Source: Candidatus Nanopelagicales bacterium
Lineage (GTDB): Bacteria > Actinomycetota > Actinomycetes > S36-B12
Length of the DNA stretch: 53,361 nt
Assembly: GCA_018609125.1 (NCBI GenBank)
Contig: JABAYF010000025.1
Coordinates: 61,486 to 114,846 of the forward strand
Direction of reading: 5' to 3'
Of this stretch, positions 40,859 through 49,984 are shown piece after piece. The translations under genes were made by a program, and so were the position numbers. The notes under the pieces were generated by a model. The model saw nothing but the letters and a program-made list of their open reading frames with translations. It searched no databases and was not told the origin of the DNA. How positions within the stretch are numbered: the first letter of the stretch is position 1; the number at the start of each line of letters is the position of its first letter.

Positions 40859-42024
40859 GCGCACCCGCCGCACCTGACACCCCGGTTGCTTCTCGCACCG
40901 TTGCCGGACACCCCCGCGGACTCTTTCATTTACTCCTGGGGGCCACAGTGCTATTGCTGGCTCTTGGGCTGGTCATGGTGCTGTCTGCATCAAGTATCGT
41001 CAGCCTCAGGCTGCATGATTCGGTGTACACCCTTGCCCAGCGTCAGGGGCTGTTCGCGCTACTGGGCATGGCTGTATTGCTCGTTGCCAGTCGAATGCCC
41101 GTGGGCTTCTGGCGGAAGATGGCCTGGCCCGCGCTGGTGGTTGCCTTGATTCTGCTCGTGGCAGTTCTCCTCATCGGCGTTGAGGTGGCGGGGCAAAAGA
41201 ACTGGATCGATATTGTCGGGCCATTCCGACTGCAGCCGTCAGAAATCACTAAGTTGGCGATCATTTTGTGGTCGGCAGACTTGCTTGCACGCAAGGAATT
41301 CCTACTGGATCGCTGGTCCCACCTGCTGGTGCCACTCCTGCCCGTTGCCGGCCTCATCTTGGTACTGGTGCTCCTGGAAGGCGACGTTGGCAACACAATC
41401 ATTCTCTCGACCATCATTGGCGGAATTCTGTTCGCAGCTGGTGCTCCGCTGCGCTTATTTGCCGCGCTCAGCGCAGTCGCGCTGGCCGCGATCGCGGCAC
41501 TCACCTTCGCTGCTCCCTATCGATTGAGTCGATTCACGTCCTGGCTTGACCCGAATGCTGACCGCCTCGGCGATGGCTGGCAGCTCATTCAAGGTCAATA
41601 TGCACTCGGCACAGGTGGATGGTGGGGTGTAGGTCTTGGTGCCAGTCGCGAAAAATGGGGCAGCCTGCCCGAAGCGCACACCGACTTCATCTTTTCAGTC
41701 ATCGGTGAAGAGTTAGGTCTCATCGGAACCATCATGGTGCTCATCCTTTTCGGCGTGATTGCCTTTGTTGCCTTCCGATTGGTGCAAAAGTCAACGGATA
41801 CATTTATCCGATTGGCCTCGGCAGGAATCGGCACCTGGATTGTTGCGCAAGCAATTGTCAATATCGGTGCGGTGTTGGGTTTGCTGCCCATCACCGGCGT
41901 TCCACTCCCGCTGGTGAGTTACGGCGGATCTTCCCTGGTGCCGTTGTTGCTGTCGCTAGGGATTTTGCTGTCCTTCACACGAAATGCGACAGAACCGGCG
42001 CCGGTTGTAGCCGAGGAGAAATGA
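40855..42024 (+). CDS. ftsW: septal peptidoglycan glycosyltransferase FtsW (SEDS family)
   Basis: Polymerises lipid II at the septum with FtsI. The 389-residue protein has about ten helices, with the SEDS signatures RLQPSEITKLAIILWSADLL, LLEGDVGNTII, the extracellular loop with the catalytic Asp region (ALGTGGWWGVGLGASREKWG, LPEAHTDFIFSVIGEELG) and VPLPLVSYGGSSL near the end. The start overlaps murD by 4 nt. Confidence 0.95.
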   Translation: MSAPAAPDTPVASRTVAGHPRGLFHLLLGATVLLLALGLVMVLSASSIVSLRLHDSVYTLAQRQGLFALLGMAVLLVASRMPVGFWRKMAWPALVVALILLVAVLLIGVEVAGQKNWIDIVGPFRLQPSEITKLAIILWSADLLARKEFLLDRWSHLLVPLLPVAGLILVLVLLEGDVGNTIILSTIIGGILFAAGAPLRLFAALSAVALAAIAALTFAAPYRLSRFTSWLDPNADRLGDGWQLIQGQYALGTGGWWGVGLGASREKWGSLPEAHTDFIFSVIGEELGLIGTIMVLILFGVIAFVAFRLVQKSTDTFIRLASAGIGTWIVAQAIVNIGAVLGLLPITGVPLPLVSYGGSSLVPLLLSLGILLSFTRNATEPAPVVAEEK

Positions 42025-43142
42025 AGGTTCTCATTGCCGCTGGTGGCTCCGCGGGCCATGTCGAGCCAGCCCTCACCCTGGCCGATGCGCTCACGCGTCG
42101 AGATAAGCCTGCCGAGGTGGTTTTTGTTGGCACGGCGCACGGAATCGAAGACTCACTCGTCGTGCCGCGTGGCTATCCACTCCGACACGTTCTTGCGGCA
42201 GCGCTGCCGCGCCGGGTTAACCGTGATCTTTTTGCAACGCCGGTGCGTTTGCGGGCCGCGCTTCGTTCGGTTCTCGCCGTTATTGAGGACGAAAATGTTG
42301 ACGTGGTGGTCGGGTTTGGTGGCTATGTGGCACTGCCCGCATATCTGGCAGCACGCCGACGGGGATTGCCGTTAGTGATTCACGAAGCGAACGCACGTGC
42401 TGGCCTAGCTAACAAGGTGGGGGCACGACTGACTAGGTGGCAGGCTCAATCGGTGCCCGGGGCCCTTCCGCGCGCGGCCGTTATTGGCATGCCGCTGCGC
42501 GAATCTATTCAACGTGTTGCTGCCATGCCACCGGTGGAGCGAGCCACCGCGAAGAAAGAAGCTCGCAAGGCTCTTGGGCTGGATCCCGGGTGCAACACGC
42601 TCCTCGTGTTCGGTGGGTCCCTTGGTGCACGTCGCATCAATGAGGCGATGGCAGCGATGGAGCCTGGCCTGGCTGACCGTGGCATACAAGTGCTTCATAT
42701 CACCGGGAAACAAGGTGCCGGGCTCCCAGAACAGTGGCCGCCGCTTCGCGCCGAAGGGCAACCCGCCTATGTGAGCGTGCCCTATTTCGCGTCAATGCAG
42801 ACCGCGTTTTCCGCAGCCGACCTTGTGCTATGTCGAGCCGGTGCCATGACGTGTGCAGAGTTGGCGGCATTAGGACTCCCCGCGATTTACGTTCCGTTGC
42901 CGATCGGAAATGGTGAACAGGAACTCAATGCCCGCCCGGTGACCGAGGCCGGTGGCGGCTTTGTCGTACTCGATGCAGATGTGGTCTCAGCCACCGTCTC
43001 CGAAACAATCGGCACACTTTTCGCTTCCCCAGATCGACTCTCACAGATGAGTGCAGCAGCTCAAGGCTTGGGCGTTACCAATGCTGACGAACAGTTAGCC
43101 GACATGGTCAATGCCGCGGCGGCCATGGGGGGTCGAGAGTGA
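42021..43142 (+). CDS. murG: undecaprenyl-PP-MurNAc-pentapeptide GlcNAc transferase (lipid II synthase)
   Basis: Membrane-associated GT-B glycosyltransferase that adds GlcNAc to lipid I. The 373-residue protein has the Gly-rich N-domain loop AAGGSAGHVEPALTLAD, VVGFGGYVALPAYLAA with HEANARAGLANK, and the C-domain FGGSLGARRINEA plus the nucleotide-sugar site CRAGAMTCAELAALGLPAIYVPLP. Overlaps of 4 nt with ftsW and murC. Confidence 0.96.
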   Translation: MKVLIAAGGSAGHVEPALTLADALTRRDKPAEVVFVGTAHGIEDSLVVPRGYPLRHVLAAALPRRVNRDLFATPVRLRAALRSVLAVIEDENVDVVVGFGGYVALPAYLAARRRGLPLVIHEANARAGLANKVGARLTRWQAQSVPGALPRAAVIGMPLRESIQRVAAMPPVERATAKKEARKALGLDPGCNTLLVFGGSLGARRINEAMAAMEPGLADRGIQVLHITGKQGAGLPEQWPPLRAEGQPAYVSVPYFASMQTAFSAADLVLCRAGAMTCAELAALGLPAIYVPLPIGNGEQELNARPVTEAGGGFVVLDADVVSATVSETIGTLFASPDRLSQMSAAAQGLGVTNADEQLADMVNAAAAMGGRE

Positions 43143-44617
43143 GTGCCGAAAGGATTCACCTCATCGGTATTGGTGGGGCAGGCATGTCTGGCATTGCTCG
43201 CGTACTGATTGCCCAAGGTGCATCGATTTCTGGATCCGATGCGAAGGAGTCGCGTCGGTTGACCGCCCTTCGTGCGCTGGGGGCGGAAATTACGATCGGC
43301 CACGACCCCGTTGGACTCACGAGGCCTGACGATCCGGTGGGCGTTGTGGTGGCGTCCACAGCAATCCCTGCAGATAATATTGAATTGCAAGTGGCTCGCG
43401 AACAGGGCATTGCGGTGTGGACGCGAGCGACCGCACTGGCCTACATCATGCGCGATCACCAGGGGGTAGCAATTGCGGGTACGCACGGTAAGACAACGAC
43501 GACCTCCATGCTGACCGTCGCCTTGCAAGCTGCCGGCGGCGATCCGTCGTTCGTCATTGGCAGTGAGTTGCAGGCCTCGGGTGCTAATGCTCACCTGGGG
43601 TCAGGTCCAAGTTTCGTCGTGGAGGCAGATGAGAGTGACGGCTCCTTTTTGCAGTTGACGCCACACATCGCGGTGGTGACCAACGTTGAAGCTGATCACC
43701 TAGACCACTGGGCTGATGCTGCACAGATCGATGAGGCCTTCGCCGATTTTGTCGCCCTGGTCAATCAAGATCGAGTCGAATCACGAGCCGGAGTGGCGCA
43801 CCCCGGCAATGGCACAGCGGTAATCTGCATCGACGATCCAGGGGGACGGCGACTCGTTGATCGAGCACGTCAGCAGCCGATCAACGTCATTACCTACGGT
43901 ACGTCGCCGGATGCTGATTTCCGCATCGATCGACTCAGCCGATCAGACACGAGCAGCACACAGATTTCTGGTGCGTTGGGTTGGACATTCGATGTGGTGC
44001 AAACCGGCGTCCGACTCGGGCCGATCACCTTGGCCGTGCCGGGTCACCACAATGCTCTCAACGCCACCGCTGCCCTAGCCGCCGGTGTCGTCATGGGATA
44101 TCCAGAGGCTGCGCTGCGAGCGGGTCTGGCCGGCTTTACCGGAACGCGCAGACGCTTTGAGTTACGCGGCACCGTCGATGACATTCGCGTGTTCGATGAC
44201 TACGCGCACCATCCAACCGAGGTCACCGCAACGCTGGCGGCCGCCCGAGAAATTGCCGGTGCCGGCAGGGTAGTCGTGGCCTTCCAAAGCCACCGCTACA
44301 CCCGAACTGCAGCATTTATGCAGGAGTTCGCTCAAGCATTGGCCGCTGCCGATGAGGTCGTCGTGCTCGAGGTCTACCCGGCCGGAGAAGATCCGATCCT
44401 GGGTGCCAGCGGCGAAGTGCTTGCGGATGCACTGGTCAATGCAGGTCTCATCTCGGCCATTTTTGAGCCGTCTTGGTCGTCTGTACCGCAGCGCGTTGCC
44501 GATGTGGCTCTCCCGGGAGACGTCGTGTTAACCATGGGTGCCGGCGACGTCGGCATGCTCGCACCGCAAATCATTGACCGCCTGCGTGCAACGGCGCATG
44601 TTGGCGGTGACGAATGA
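43139..44617 (+). CDS. murC: UDP-MurNAc:L-alanine ligase
   Basis: First amino-acid addition to UDP-MurNAc. The 492-residue protein begins HLIGIGGAGMSGIARVL, has the P-loop AIAGTHGKTTTTSML near 111, EADESDGSFLQL, VTNVEADHLDHW and the third-domain DDYAHHPTEVTATL motif. The GTG start shares bases with the murG stop. No murB lies between murC and ftsQ, as is usual in actinobacteria. Confidence 0.96.
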   Translation: MSAERIHLIGIGGAGMSGIARVLIAQGASISGSDAKESRRLTALRALGAEITIGHDPVGLTRPDDPVGVVVASTAIPADNIELQVAREQGIAVWTRATALAYIMRDHQGVAIAGTHGKTTTTSMLTVALQAAGGDPSFVIGSELQASGANAHLGSGPSFVVEADESDGSFLQLTPHIAVVTNVEADHLDHWADAAQIDEAFADFVALVNQDRVESRAGVAHPGNGTAVICIDDPGGRRLVDRARQQPINVITYGTSPDADFRIDRLSRSDTSSTQISGALGWTFDVVQTGVRLGPITLAVPGHHNALNATAALAAGVVMGYPEAALRAGLAGFTGTRRRFELRGTVDDIRVFDDYAHHPTEVTATLAAAREIAGAGRVVVAFQSHRYTRTAAFMQEFAQALAAADEVVVLEVYPAGEDPILGASGEVLADALVNAGLISAIFEPSWSSVPQRVADVALPGDVVLTMGAGDVGMLAPQIIDRLRATAHVGGDE

Positions 44618-45357
44618 GGCCACCGGCCGCGCAGTCCGATGAACAAACCGTTCGCCCGCGCCCCGTCCCGAAAGATTCGCGAAAATCTCGTTGGCGTATC
44701 CTGTTATGGGTAACCGTGGTGCTCGTTCCCATTGCGGTAGTAAGTATTTGGTTGTTGTGGTTTTCTAGTTTTTTGACGGTTGCAAAAGTACAGGTGATCG
44801 TAACCGCTGTTCCCAGTTTCGCTTCCGTAGCCGAAGTCCAAGATCAGGTCACCATCGTTGCGGACGTACCACCGCAGTCGGCCATGGTCGCCGTAGATAC
44901 CGCTCAACTGGCTGGTCGAATTTCTGCGCTGCCCGCAATTCAGTCGGTCGCGATTGACCGTGATTGGCCAGACACCCTGGTCATCACCGTCACTCCACGA
45001 GTTGTTGTCGCGGCAGCTCGTGGTGCAGATGGCTTCGACTGGGTCGATGCGGGTGGCATGGTGATCCAAAGTACCGCGGCGAAACCGCCCGGTGTGCCAC
45101 TCGTCGACGCGAGCGGAGCGGGGCTTGCCCCTGCGCTTGCCGTGGCTGCCGCACTGCCGCAGTGGCTGCGCACAGAGACCGAAGTCATCGCCGCCTCGAC
45201 TCGAAATGATGTCGAGTTGCAGTTGTCCGGTGGCAGCCTGGTTCGGTGGGGGAGCGCTGCCGATGGGGACCTGAAAGCCACGGTGCTCGCTGCCCTGCTT
45301 CCGGGCGAGTGGTCGGTCTACGACCTGTCAGCACCGCAGGTTCCGACCACGTCGTAG
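44614..45357 (+). CDS. ftsQ: cell division protein FtsQ
   Basis: Bitopic divisome scaffold. The 247-residue protein has a basic cytoplasmic tail, one membrane helix (about 28-50), a POTRA-like domain (FLTVAKVQVIV to DWPDTLVITVTPRVVVAAA) and the beta domain GFDWVDAGGMVIQ, ending in a region that aligns with the actinobacterial FtsQ C-terminus. The divergent sequence is normal for FtsQ. It overlaps murC by 4 nt and is the last member of the coupled chain; ftsZ follows after 152 bp. Confidence 0.92.
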   Translation: MRPPAAQSDEQTVRPRPVPKDSRKSRWRILLWVTVVLVPIAVVSIWLLWFSSFLTVAKVQVIVTAVPSFASVAEVQDQVTIVADVPPQSAMVAVDTAQLAGRISALPAIQSVAIDRDWPDTLVITVTPRVVVAAARGADGFDWVDAGGMVIQSTAAKPPGVPLVDASGAGLAPALAVAAALPQWLRTETEVIAASTRNDVELQLSGGSLVRWGSAADGDLKATVLAALLPGEWSVYDLSAPQVPTTS

Positions 45358-45427
45358 CCGCGTGGCGGCTTGCGTCAGGTCGCGGATGCCACCTACCCTC
45401 ATCCACGAGGAACGCGCGATCAATCTT

Positions 45428-45444
45428 GACCTTAACGTGAGGTC
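45428..45444. promoter_or_regulatory. inverted repeat in the ftsQ-ftsZ gap
   Basis: GACCT (45428-45432) and AGGTC (45440-45444) form a 5-bp inverted repeat with a 7-nt spacer, directly after TT so that the left arm also reads TTGACC, a good -35 hexamer. It lies about 65-80 bp before the ftsZ start in a 152-bp gap that otherwise holds nothing recognisable. It could be an operator over an ftsZ promoter. Confidence 0.35.
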
Positions 45445-45509
45445 GAGATCCGTGTGTCAAAGACGCAGCCGCAGGTGGACGCACCTTGGGTTGCCGAAAG
45501 GAATCGCTC

Positions 45510-46682
45510 GTGGCCGCACCGCAGAATTACCTAGCCGTGATCAAGGTCGTCGGAATTGGCGGAGGCGGCGTCAACGCGGTCAACCGCATGATCGACGTTG
45601 GCTTAAAGGGCGTTGAATTCGTCGCCATTAATACCGACGCGCAGGCGCTGTTGATGAGCGATGCAGACGTCAAACTTGATATTGGTCGCGATCTCACCCG
45701 AGGTCTTGGCGCCGGCGCCGACCCCGATGTGGGTCGTCAGGCAGCTGAAGATCATGCCGATGAGATCGAAGAGGTCCTCCGCGGCGCCGATATGGTTTTC
45801 GTGACGGCAGGCGAGGGCGGTGGCACCGGCACCGGTGGCGCGCCTGTCGTTGCGCGCATCGCACGTGGTCTCGGCGCCCTCACCATCGGTGTCGTTACGC
45901 GTCCGTTCGGTTTCGAAGGTCGTCGACGCTCCACCCAGGCGGAGATCGGCGTGGAAAGTCTTCGCGATGAAGTCGACACCCTGATTGTGATTCCCAACGA
46001 CCGTCTCTTGACTTTGGCTGATCGCAACATCAGTGTGATTGACGCATTCCGGCAGGCAGATCATGTCTTGCTGCAGGGGGTGTCCGGTATTACCGACCTC
46101 ATCACGACACCCGGGTTAATTAACCTCGACTTCGCCGACGTCAAGAGTGTTATGCAGGGCGCGGGTTCGGCCCTGATGGGTATCGGGTCGGCGCGTGGTG
46201 AAGACCGCGCCGTCGAAGCGGCAGAACGTGCGATCTCATCGCCTTTACTTGAGGCCAGCATCGAAGGCGCCCACGGCGTGTTGTTGAGCATCTGCGGTGG
46301 TAGTGATCTTGGCCTGTTCGAAATCAACGAGGCTGCTCGCATGGTGTCGGACTCAGCCCATCCCGACGCGAACATCATCTTCGGGGCTGTCATTGATGAC
46401 ACATTGGCTGATGAAGTGCGAATCACCGTCATTGCTGCCGGTTTCGATGGCGGGACGCCCCCCGCTCGGCGTAGCCAGCCGGTGACCCGCAAGGTTTCCG
46501 ATGAGACGCCGGTTGCTGCCGAAGTTGCGGCGAGCACTTCCCAGGAGCGCCAACCCTCCATCCCCGTGACGCCGCCCACACCACAACCGGTCCCTGTTCG
46601 GCCACTGACGCCTCCTCGCACGATTGTCTTCGAGGACGATTCGCGCGAGGACGATCTCGACGTACCTGACTTCTTGAAGTAG
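45510..46682 (+). CDS. ftsZ: cell division GTPase FtsZ
   Basis: Tubulin homologue forming the Z-ring. The 390-residue protein has [15 protein letters not shown] at the start, the GTP-binding tubulin signature [13 protein letters not shown] near 105, the T7 loop with [11 protein letters not shown], a variable Pro-rich linker (about 320-375) and the C-terminal peptide [10 protein letters not shown], which binds partners such as SepF. The GTG at 45510 is preferred because AAAGGA precedes it and the family N-terminus starts here; a TTG 24 nt upstream is in frame. It likely has its own promoter in the gap after ftsQ. Confidence 0.97.
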   Translation: MAAPQNYLAVIKVVGIGGGGVNAVNRMIDVGLKGVEFVAINTDAQALLMSDADVKLDIGRDLTRGLGAGADPDVGRQAAEDHADEIEEVLRGADMVFVTAGEGGGTGTGGAPVVARIARGLGALTIGVVTRPFGFEGRRRSTQAEIGVESLRDEVDTLIVIPNDRLLTLADRNISVIDAFRQADHVLLQGVSGITDLITTPGLINLDFADVKSVMQGAGSALMGIGSARGEDRAVEAAERAISSPLLEASIEGAHGVLLSICGGSDLGLFEINEAARMVSDSAHPDANIIFGAVIDDTLADEVRITVIAAGFDGGTPPARRSQPVTRKVSDETPVAAEVAASTSQERQPSIPVTPPTPQPVPVRPLTPPRTIVFEDDSREDDLDVPDFLK

Positions 46683-46691
46683 GTAACCGCC

Positions 46692-47429
46692 GTGGGTGTG
46701 CATACCCGGGGTCGGTGGGTCTGGGACGACCTCCAAGTGGATTGGGCCTTCAGTGATCGAACCCACGGTGAAAGTTCCGGTGCCTATGCGCAGGCGAACC
46801 TCGGCCTCCATGTGGGTGATGATCCGGCGTGCGTTGGCGCGAACCGTGCCGCCTTAGCCGCGATGGTGGAGGTAGGCGAGGACCGCTTGGTCACCATGAA
46901 GCAGGTGCACGGTTGCCAGGTCGTTAACGTCGAACAGGCTTTCCGTGCACCTCCGACGGCGGATGCGGTGTGGACTGGAGAAACCGAACTTGGTTTAGTC
47001 ACTCAGGTGGCTGATTGCGTGCCGATCCTCCTAGCCGCACCCACCGGTCAAGTCGCTGCCATACATGCAGGTTGGCGCGGTGTGGTTGTCGGCGTGGTAG
47101 ACGAGGCGATGCGTGCACTTGCCCAGGACGGGGTAACCCCAGACCAGGTCCGTGCGGTGATCGGTCCTTCTATCTGCGCCGGCTGCTATGAAGTGGGTGC
47201 AGATGTGGCTGAGCAGATGGCAGAAGTTGCTGATGCTTCCACCGCACGCACCCGGCTGGGATCCATCTCCGTTGACGTGAGTGCCGGAGTTGTTCAACAA
47301 CTATCGCGCTGGAACGTACAGGCCCGGGTAGTGTCGGGGTGCACGTTTGAAGACCCGACCCTGTTTTCCTACCGTCGCGATGGCGTTACCGGACGTCAGG
47401 CTGGCGTTATTGTGCGGCGGAGTCGATGA
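46692..47429 (+). CDS. pgeF: peptidoglycan editing factor PgeF (YfiH/LACC1 family)
   Basis: Copper/zinc-containing polyphenol-oxidase fold protein; in E. coli it removes wrongly incorporated L-Ser from UDP-MurNAc peptide. The 245-residue protein has the metal ligands H73 (KQVHGC), C109 (VADCVPIL) and H125 (IHAGWRG), followed by IGPSICAGCYEV. The GTG start is 9 nt after the ftsZ stop. The end overlaps yggS by 4 nt. Confidence 0.93.
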   Translation: MGVHTRGRWVWDDLQVDWAFSDRTHGESSGAYAQANLGLHVGDDPACVGANRAALAAMVEVGEDRLVTMKQVHGCQVVNVEQAFRAPPTADAVWTGETELGLVTQVADCVPILLAAPTGQVAAIHAGWRGVVVGVVDEAMRALAQDGVTPDQVRAVIGPSICAGCYEVGADVAEQMAEVADASTARTRLGSISVDVSAGVVQQLSRWNVQARVVSGCTFEDPTLFSYRRDGVTGRQAGVIVRRSR

Positions 47430-48178
47430 GCCGGGAAGTACGTCAGGGTAAACCTGACGACGCACGCCACAGTGAACTAGGCCGGCGTCTCGTTGCGGTC
47501 CAAGAACACATTGACCGCGTCTGCGCTGAGGTACAGCGTCCGGCATCGGGGGTCACCTTGATTGTGGTGACCAAAACCTGGCCGGAGGAGGATATTGAAC
47601 GCCTCGTTCGACTTGGAGTTTCCGATGTGGGCGAGAACAAAGCCCAGGAGTTAAGCGCGAAATTTGACCAATTCGCCACCGTCGCCCCCGCAGATGTTGC
47701 GTTGCGTTGGCACTTCATCGGACAACTGCAAACCAACAAGGCAGCGATCGTTGCTCAACGAGCTGACGTGGTGCACTGCATTGATCGACTCCGCCTCGTC
47801 CCCGCTCTGGCCAAGGGGCTCAGCGGCCGAACCCGACCACTGGACGGGTTGGTTCAGGTTTCCCTTGACCCACCGGGTACCAGCGCATCTCACCGCGGCG
47901 GAGTTCCTGCGGATCAACTCGATGAGCTAGCAGCGCAGGTCCAGCAACAGCAAGGAATGACCCTTCGCGGCGTCATGGGTGTTGCACCACATGATGGCGA
48001 TGCGCGGCCAGCCTTCGCGCGATTGCAAGAAATTTCCGCTCATCTGCGCGAAACGTATCCGCATGCCACCTGGATTTCGGCGGGAATGAGTGGCGATCTT
48101 GATGCTGCCCTTGAGTTTGGGGCGACACACCTGCGCGTGGGCAGCGCGATACTCGGGCAACGACCACTACTCGGGTAA
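47426..48178 (+). CDS. yggS: PLP homeostasis protein (YggS/PROSC family)
   Basis: Single-domain fold-type III PLP-binding protein that buffers pyridoxal phosphate rather than catalysing a known reaction. The 250-residue protein has the PLP Lys50 in LIVVTKTWPEEDI, then DVGENKAQEL, WHFIGQLQTNKA, VMGVAPHDGD and the phosphate-binding SAGMSGDLDAALEFGATHLRVGSAIL. Location between pgeF and sepF is standard. Confidence 0.95.
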   Translation: MSREVRQGKPDDARHSELGRRLVAVQEHIDRVCAEVQRPASGVTLIVVTKTWPEEDIERLVRLGVSDVGENKAQELSAKFDQFATVAPADVALRWHFIGQLQTNKAAIVAQRADVVHCIDRLRLVPALAKGLSGRTRPLDGLVQVSLDPPGTSASHRGGVPADQLDELAAQVQQQQGMTLRGVMGVAPHDGDARPAFARLQEISAHLRETYPHATWISAGMSGDLDAALEFGATHLRVGSAILGQRPLLG

Positions 48179-48233
48179 CGTGCTACTAGGTGCCCTGTGA
48201 ACCTGGGGCTGGGCAAATCATGAAGGGCGTGTA

Positions 48234-48830
48234 ATGGCTGGATCAATGCGCAAGATGGCGGTGTATTTGGGCCTCGTTGAAGACGATGGCACCTACCGCG
48301 GCGATCAGGGAGAGGACGATGCAGACTTCGAGCAGGATCAGCCAGAACGCCGGGAACGTCGTTCCAATGTCCGCACATCACAGCGCTCCGGTGTATCTGA
48401 CTACCGTTCGGTTACCGTCACTGAGCCGCCGTCTTCATCGGTGCGAACCTTTCGCGACGAGCGCGCCCCAAGCGAGCGCAGTAATGACTTCTTCGACGAC
48501 ATGCCCGATCGTCCCGTTGCCGTAGCACCCCCGGTTGCCGGCGGCATCGATCTCTATCGCATCACCACTATTCATCCACATACCTACAACGATGCCCGGC
48601 GCATTGGCGAAGAGTTTCGCGAAAGTGTTCCGGTCATCATGAACCTGACCGAGATGGAAGACGGTGACGCCAAGCGAATCGTTGACTTCGCCGCAGGTCT
48701 CGTTTTCGGCCTCCACGGCACCATTGAGCGGGTGACGAACAAGGTGTTCTTGCTGTCGCCGGCAAATGTGGATGTAGCGGCTGAGGCTCGGGCGCAAGTG
48801 GCACAGAATGGTTTTTTCAATCAGAGTTAG
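48234..48830 (+). CDS. sepF: cell division protein SepF
   Basis: Membrane anchor and organiser of FtsZ in actinobacteria, which lack FtsA. The 198-residue protein has an N-terminal amphipathic membrane-targeting helix ([16 protein letters not shown]), a charged disordered linker (about 20-98) and the C-terminal core with [43 protein letters not shown] and [18 protein letters not shown] lies 6-7 nt before the ATG. The 55-bp gap to yggS is short but may hold a promoter. Confidence 0.96.
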   Translation: MAGSMRKMAVYLGLVEDDGTYRGDQGEDDADFEQDQPERRERRSNVRTSQRSGVSDYRSVTVTEPPSSSVRTFRDERAPSERSNDFFDDMPDRPVAVAPPVAGGIDLYRITTIHPHTYNDARRIGEEFRESVPVIMNLTEMEDGDAKRIVDFAAGLVFGLHGTIERVTNKVFLLSPANVDVAAEARAQVAQNGFFNQS

Positions 48831-48871
48831 TGTCAGCGCGATGGGCAGAAGTAAAGAGATTGGGGTAGGGC

Positions 48872-49156
48872 GTGGGTGCGGTCGGTGACGTTATTGCGAC
48901 CGTCTTATGGCTGTACTGGCTGGTATTAATCGGCAGGTTGATTTTTGATTTCGTTCAGATTTTCGCCCGCTCCTGGCGCCCTCGTGGACCGCTCCTGTTC
49001 GTAGCAGAACTCATTTACAGCGTGACAGATCCACCGCTGCGCCTGCTGCGGCGAGTAATTCCGCCGTTAAAACTTGGTGGGATCCAGTTTGATCTTGCTT
49101 TCTTGATTCTCATCATCGCGGTTCAGATATTGATCAATGTGGCGCTTGCCCTGTAG
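48872..49156 (+). CDS. yggT: YggT family membrane protein
   Basis: A 94-residue protein with two membrane helices (about 8-30 and 73-92) connected by the conserved SVTDPPLRLLRRVIPPLKLGG segment. Found between sepF and divIVA in most actinobacteria and implicated in division or osmotic tolerance, but the molecular role is unknown. GTG start. Co-directional with its neighbours. Confidence 0.93.
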   Translation: MGAVGDVIATVLWLYWLVLIGRLIFDFVQIFARSWRPRGPLLFVAELIYSVTDPPLRLLRRVIPPLKLGGIQFDLAFLILIIAVQILINVALAL

Positions 49157-49186
49157 CGCTTCCCACCGGCAAAGGAGATTATGGTC

Positions 49187-49963
49187 ATGGCCCTCACCCC
49201 TACTGAAGTTCACGCACAGCAGTTCACCACTGTGCGGATGCGTACCGGCTATGACATGGATGAGGTTGATGCCTTTCTCGATGTAGTGGAGGCGGAAATA
49301 TCCCGTCTCCTCGGCGACAACGATGACTTGCGGGCCCAACTCACCCAGGCTCAATCGCGAGTATTGGCCGCCGAGCAGAAATCTGCGCGCGCTGAAGGAG
49401 CCGGGAAAGAGGAAGCGAAATCACCCAGCCCCCGACAGGGCAGCAACGTGACACAGGTGCAGGCCAGTATCGTCGCCACGCCGGAGCCCACCCCGGTCCC
49501 AGCCTCTGACCCGACCCCTGTCCCTGTTTCGGCTCCTGTCCCAGATCCTGTTTCAGCATCGGTGCCGACTTCGCAGACCCCAGCTCCGCAAGACAAGCCC
49601 GATGCCACGGCAATCTCGGCGCAGGCCTTTGCGATGCTCGAAATCGCTCAGCGCACAGCGGAGGAAACCGTGTCGACTGCGAAGGCGGAGGCCACTCAAA
49701 TTGTGTCTTCAGCCCGCGCCGAAGCGCGCGTTGTGACGGCTGACCTTGACTCTCAGCGCGATGCACTGGAGACCCAGGTGGGGCGCCTGCGAACCTTCGA
49801 GCGGAACTATCGGGTGAAGTTGCGCGACCATATTGCGGCACAGCTTAAGCAGTTTGATGCTGCAGCGCATGAAGAAAACGTTGCGGCTGAGTCTGGTCCC
49901 GAAGAACTCGTTGCTGCTGCAGAGCAGGCCGCCCTGCCCGGCGCCCCTGAACATCAGCGGTAG
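49187..49963 (+). CDS. divIVA: polar growth/division protein DivIVA (Wag31)
   Basis: Coiled-coil scaffold that recognises negative membrane curvature and directs wall growth. The 258-residue protein starts ALTPTEVHAQQFTTVRMRTGYDMDEVDAFLD, the DivIVA membrane-binding domain, then a first coiled coil, a Pro/Val/Thr-rich linker (about 95-145) and a second coiled coil to about 235. The second ATG (49187) is chosen: AAGGAG is 9 nt from it but only 3 nt from the ATG at 49181. Last gene of the cluster, convergent with ileS. Confidence 0.94.
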   Translation: MALTPTEVHAQQFTTVRMRTGYDMDEVDAFLDVVEAEISRLLGDNDDLRAQLTQAQSRVLAAEQKSARAEGAGKEEAKSPSPRQGSNVTQVQASIVATPEPTPVPASDPTPVPVSAPVPDPVSASVPTSQTPAPQDKPDATAISAQAFAMLEIAQRTAEETVSTAKAEATQIVSSARAEARVVTADLDSQRDALETQVGRLRTFERNYRVKLRDHIAAQLKQFDAAAHEENVAAESGPEELVAAAEQAALPGAPEHQR

Positions 49964-49984
49964 AGATGTTTAACGCCCCCGTCA

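Noticed and set aside
49341-49841. 166-codon open frame opposite divIVA
   Set aside because: Lies fully inside divIVA and its composition reflects the Pro/Val repeat on the other strand.
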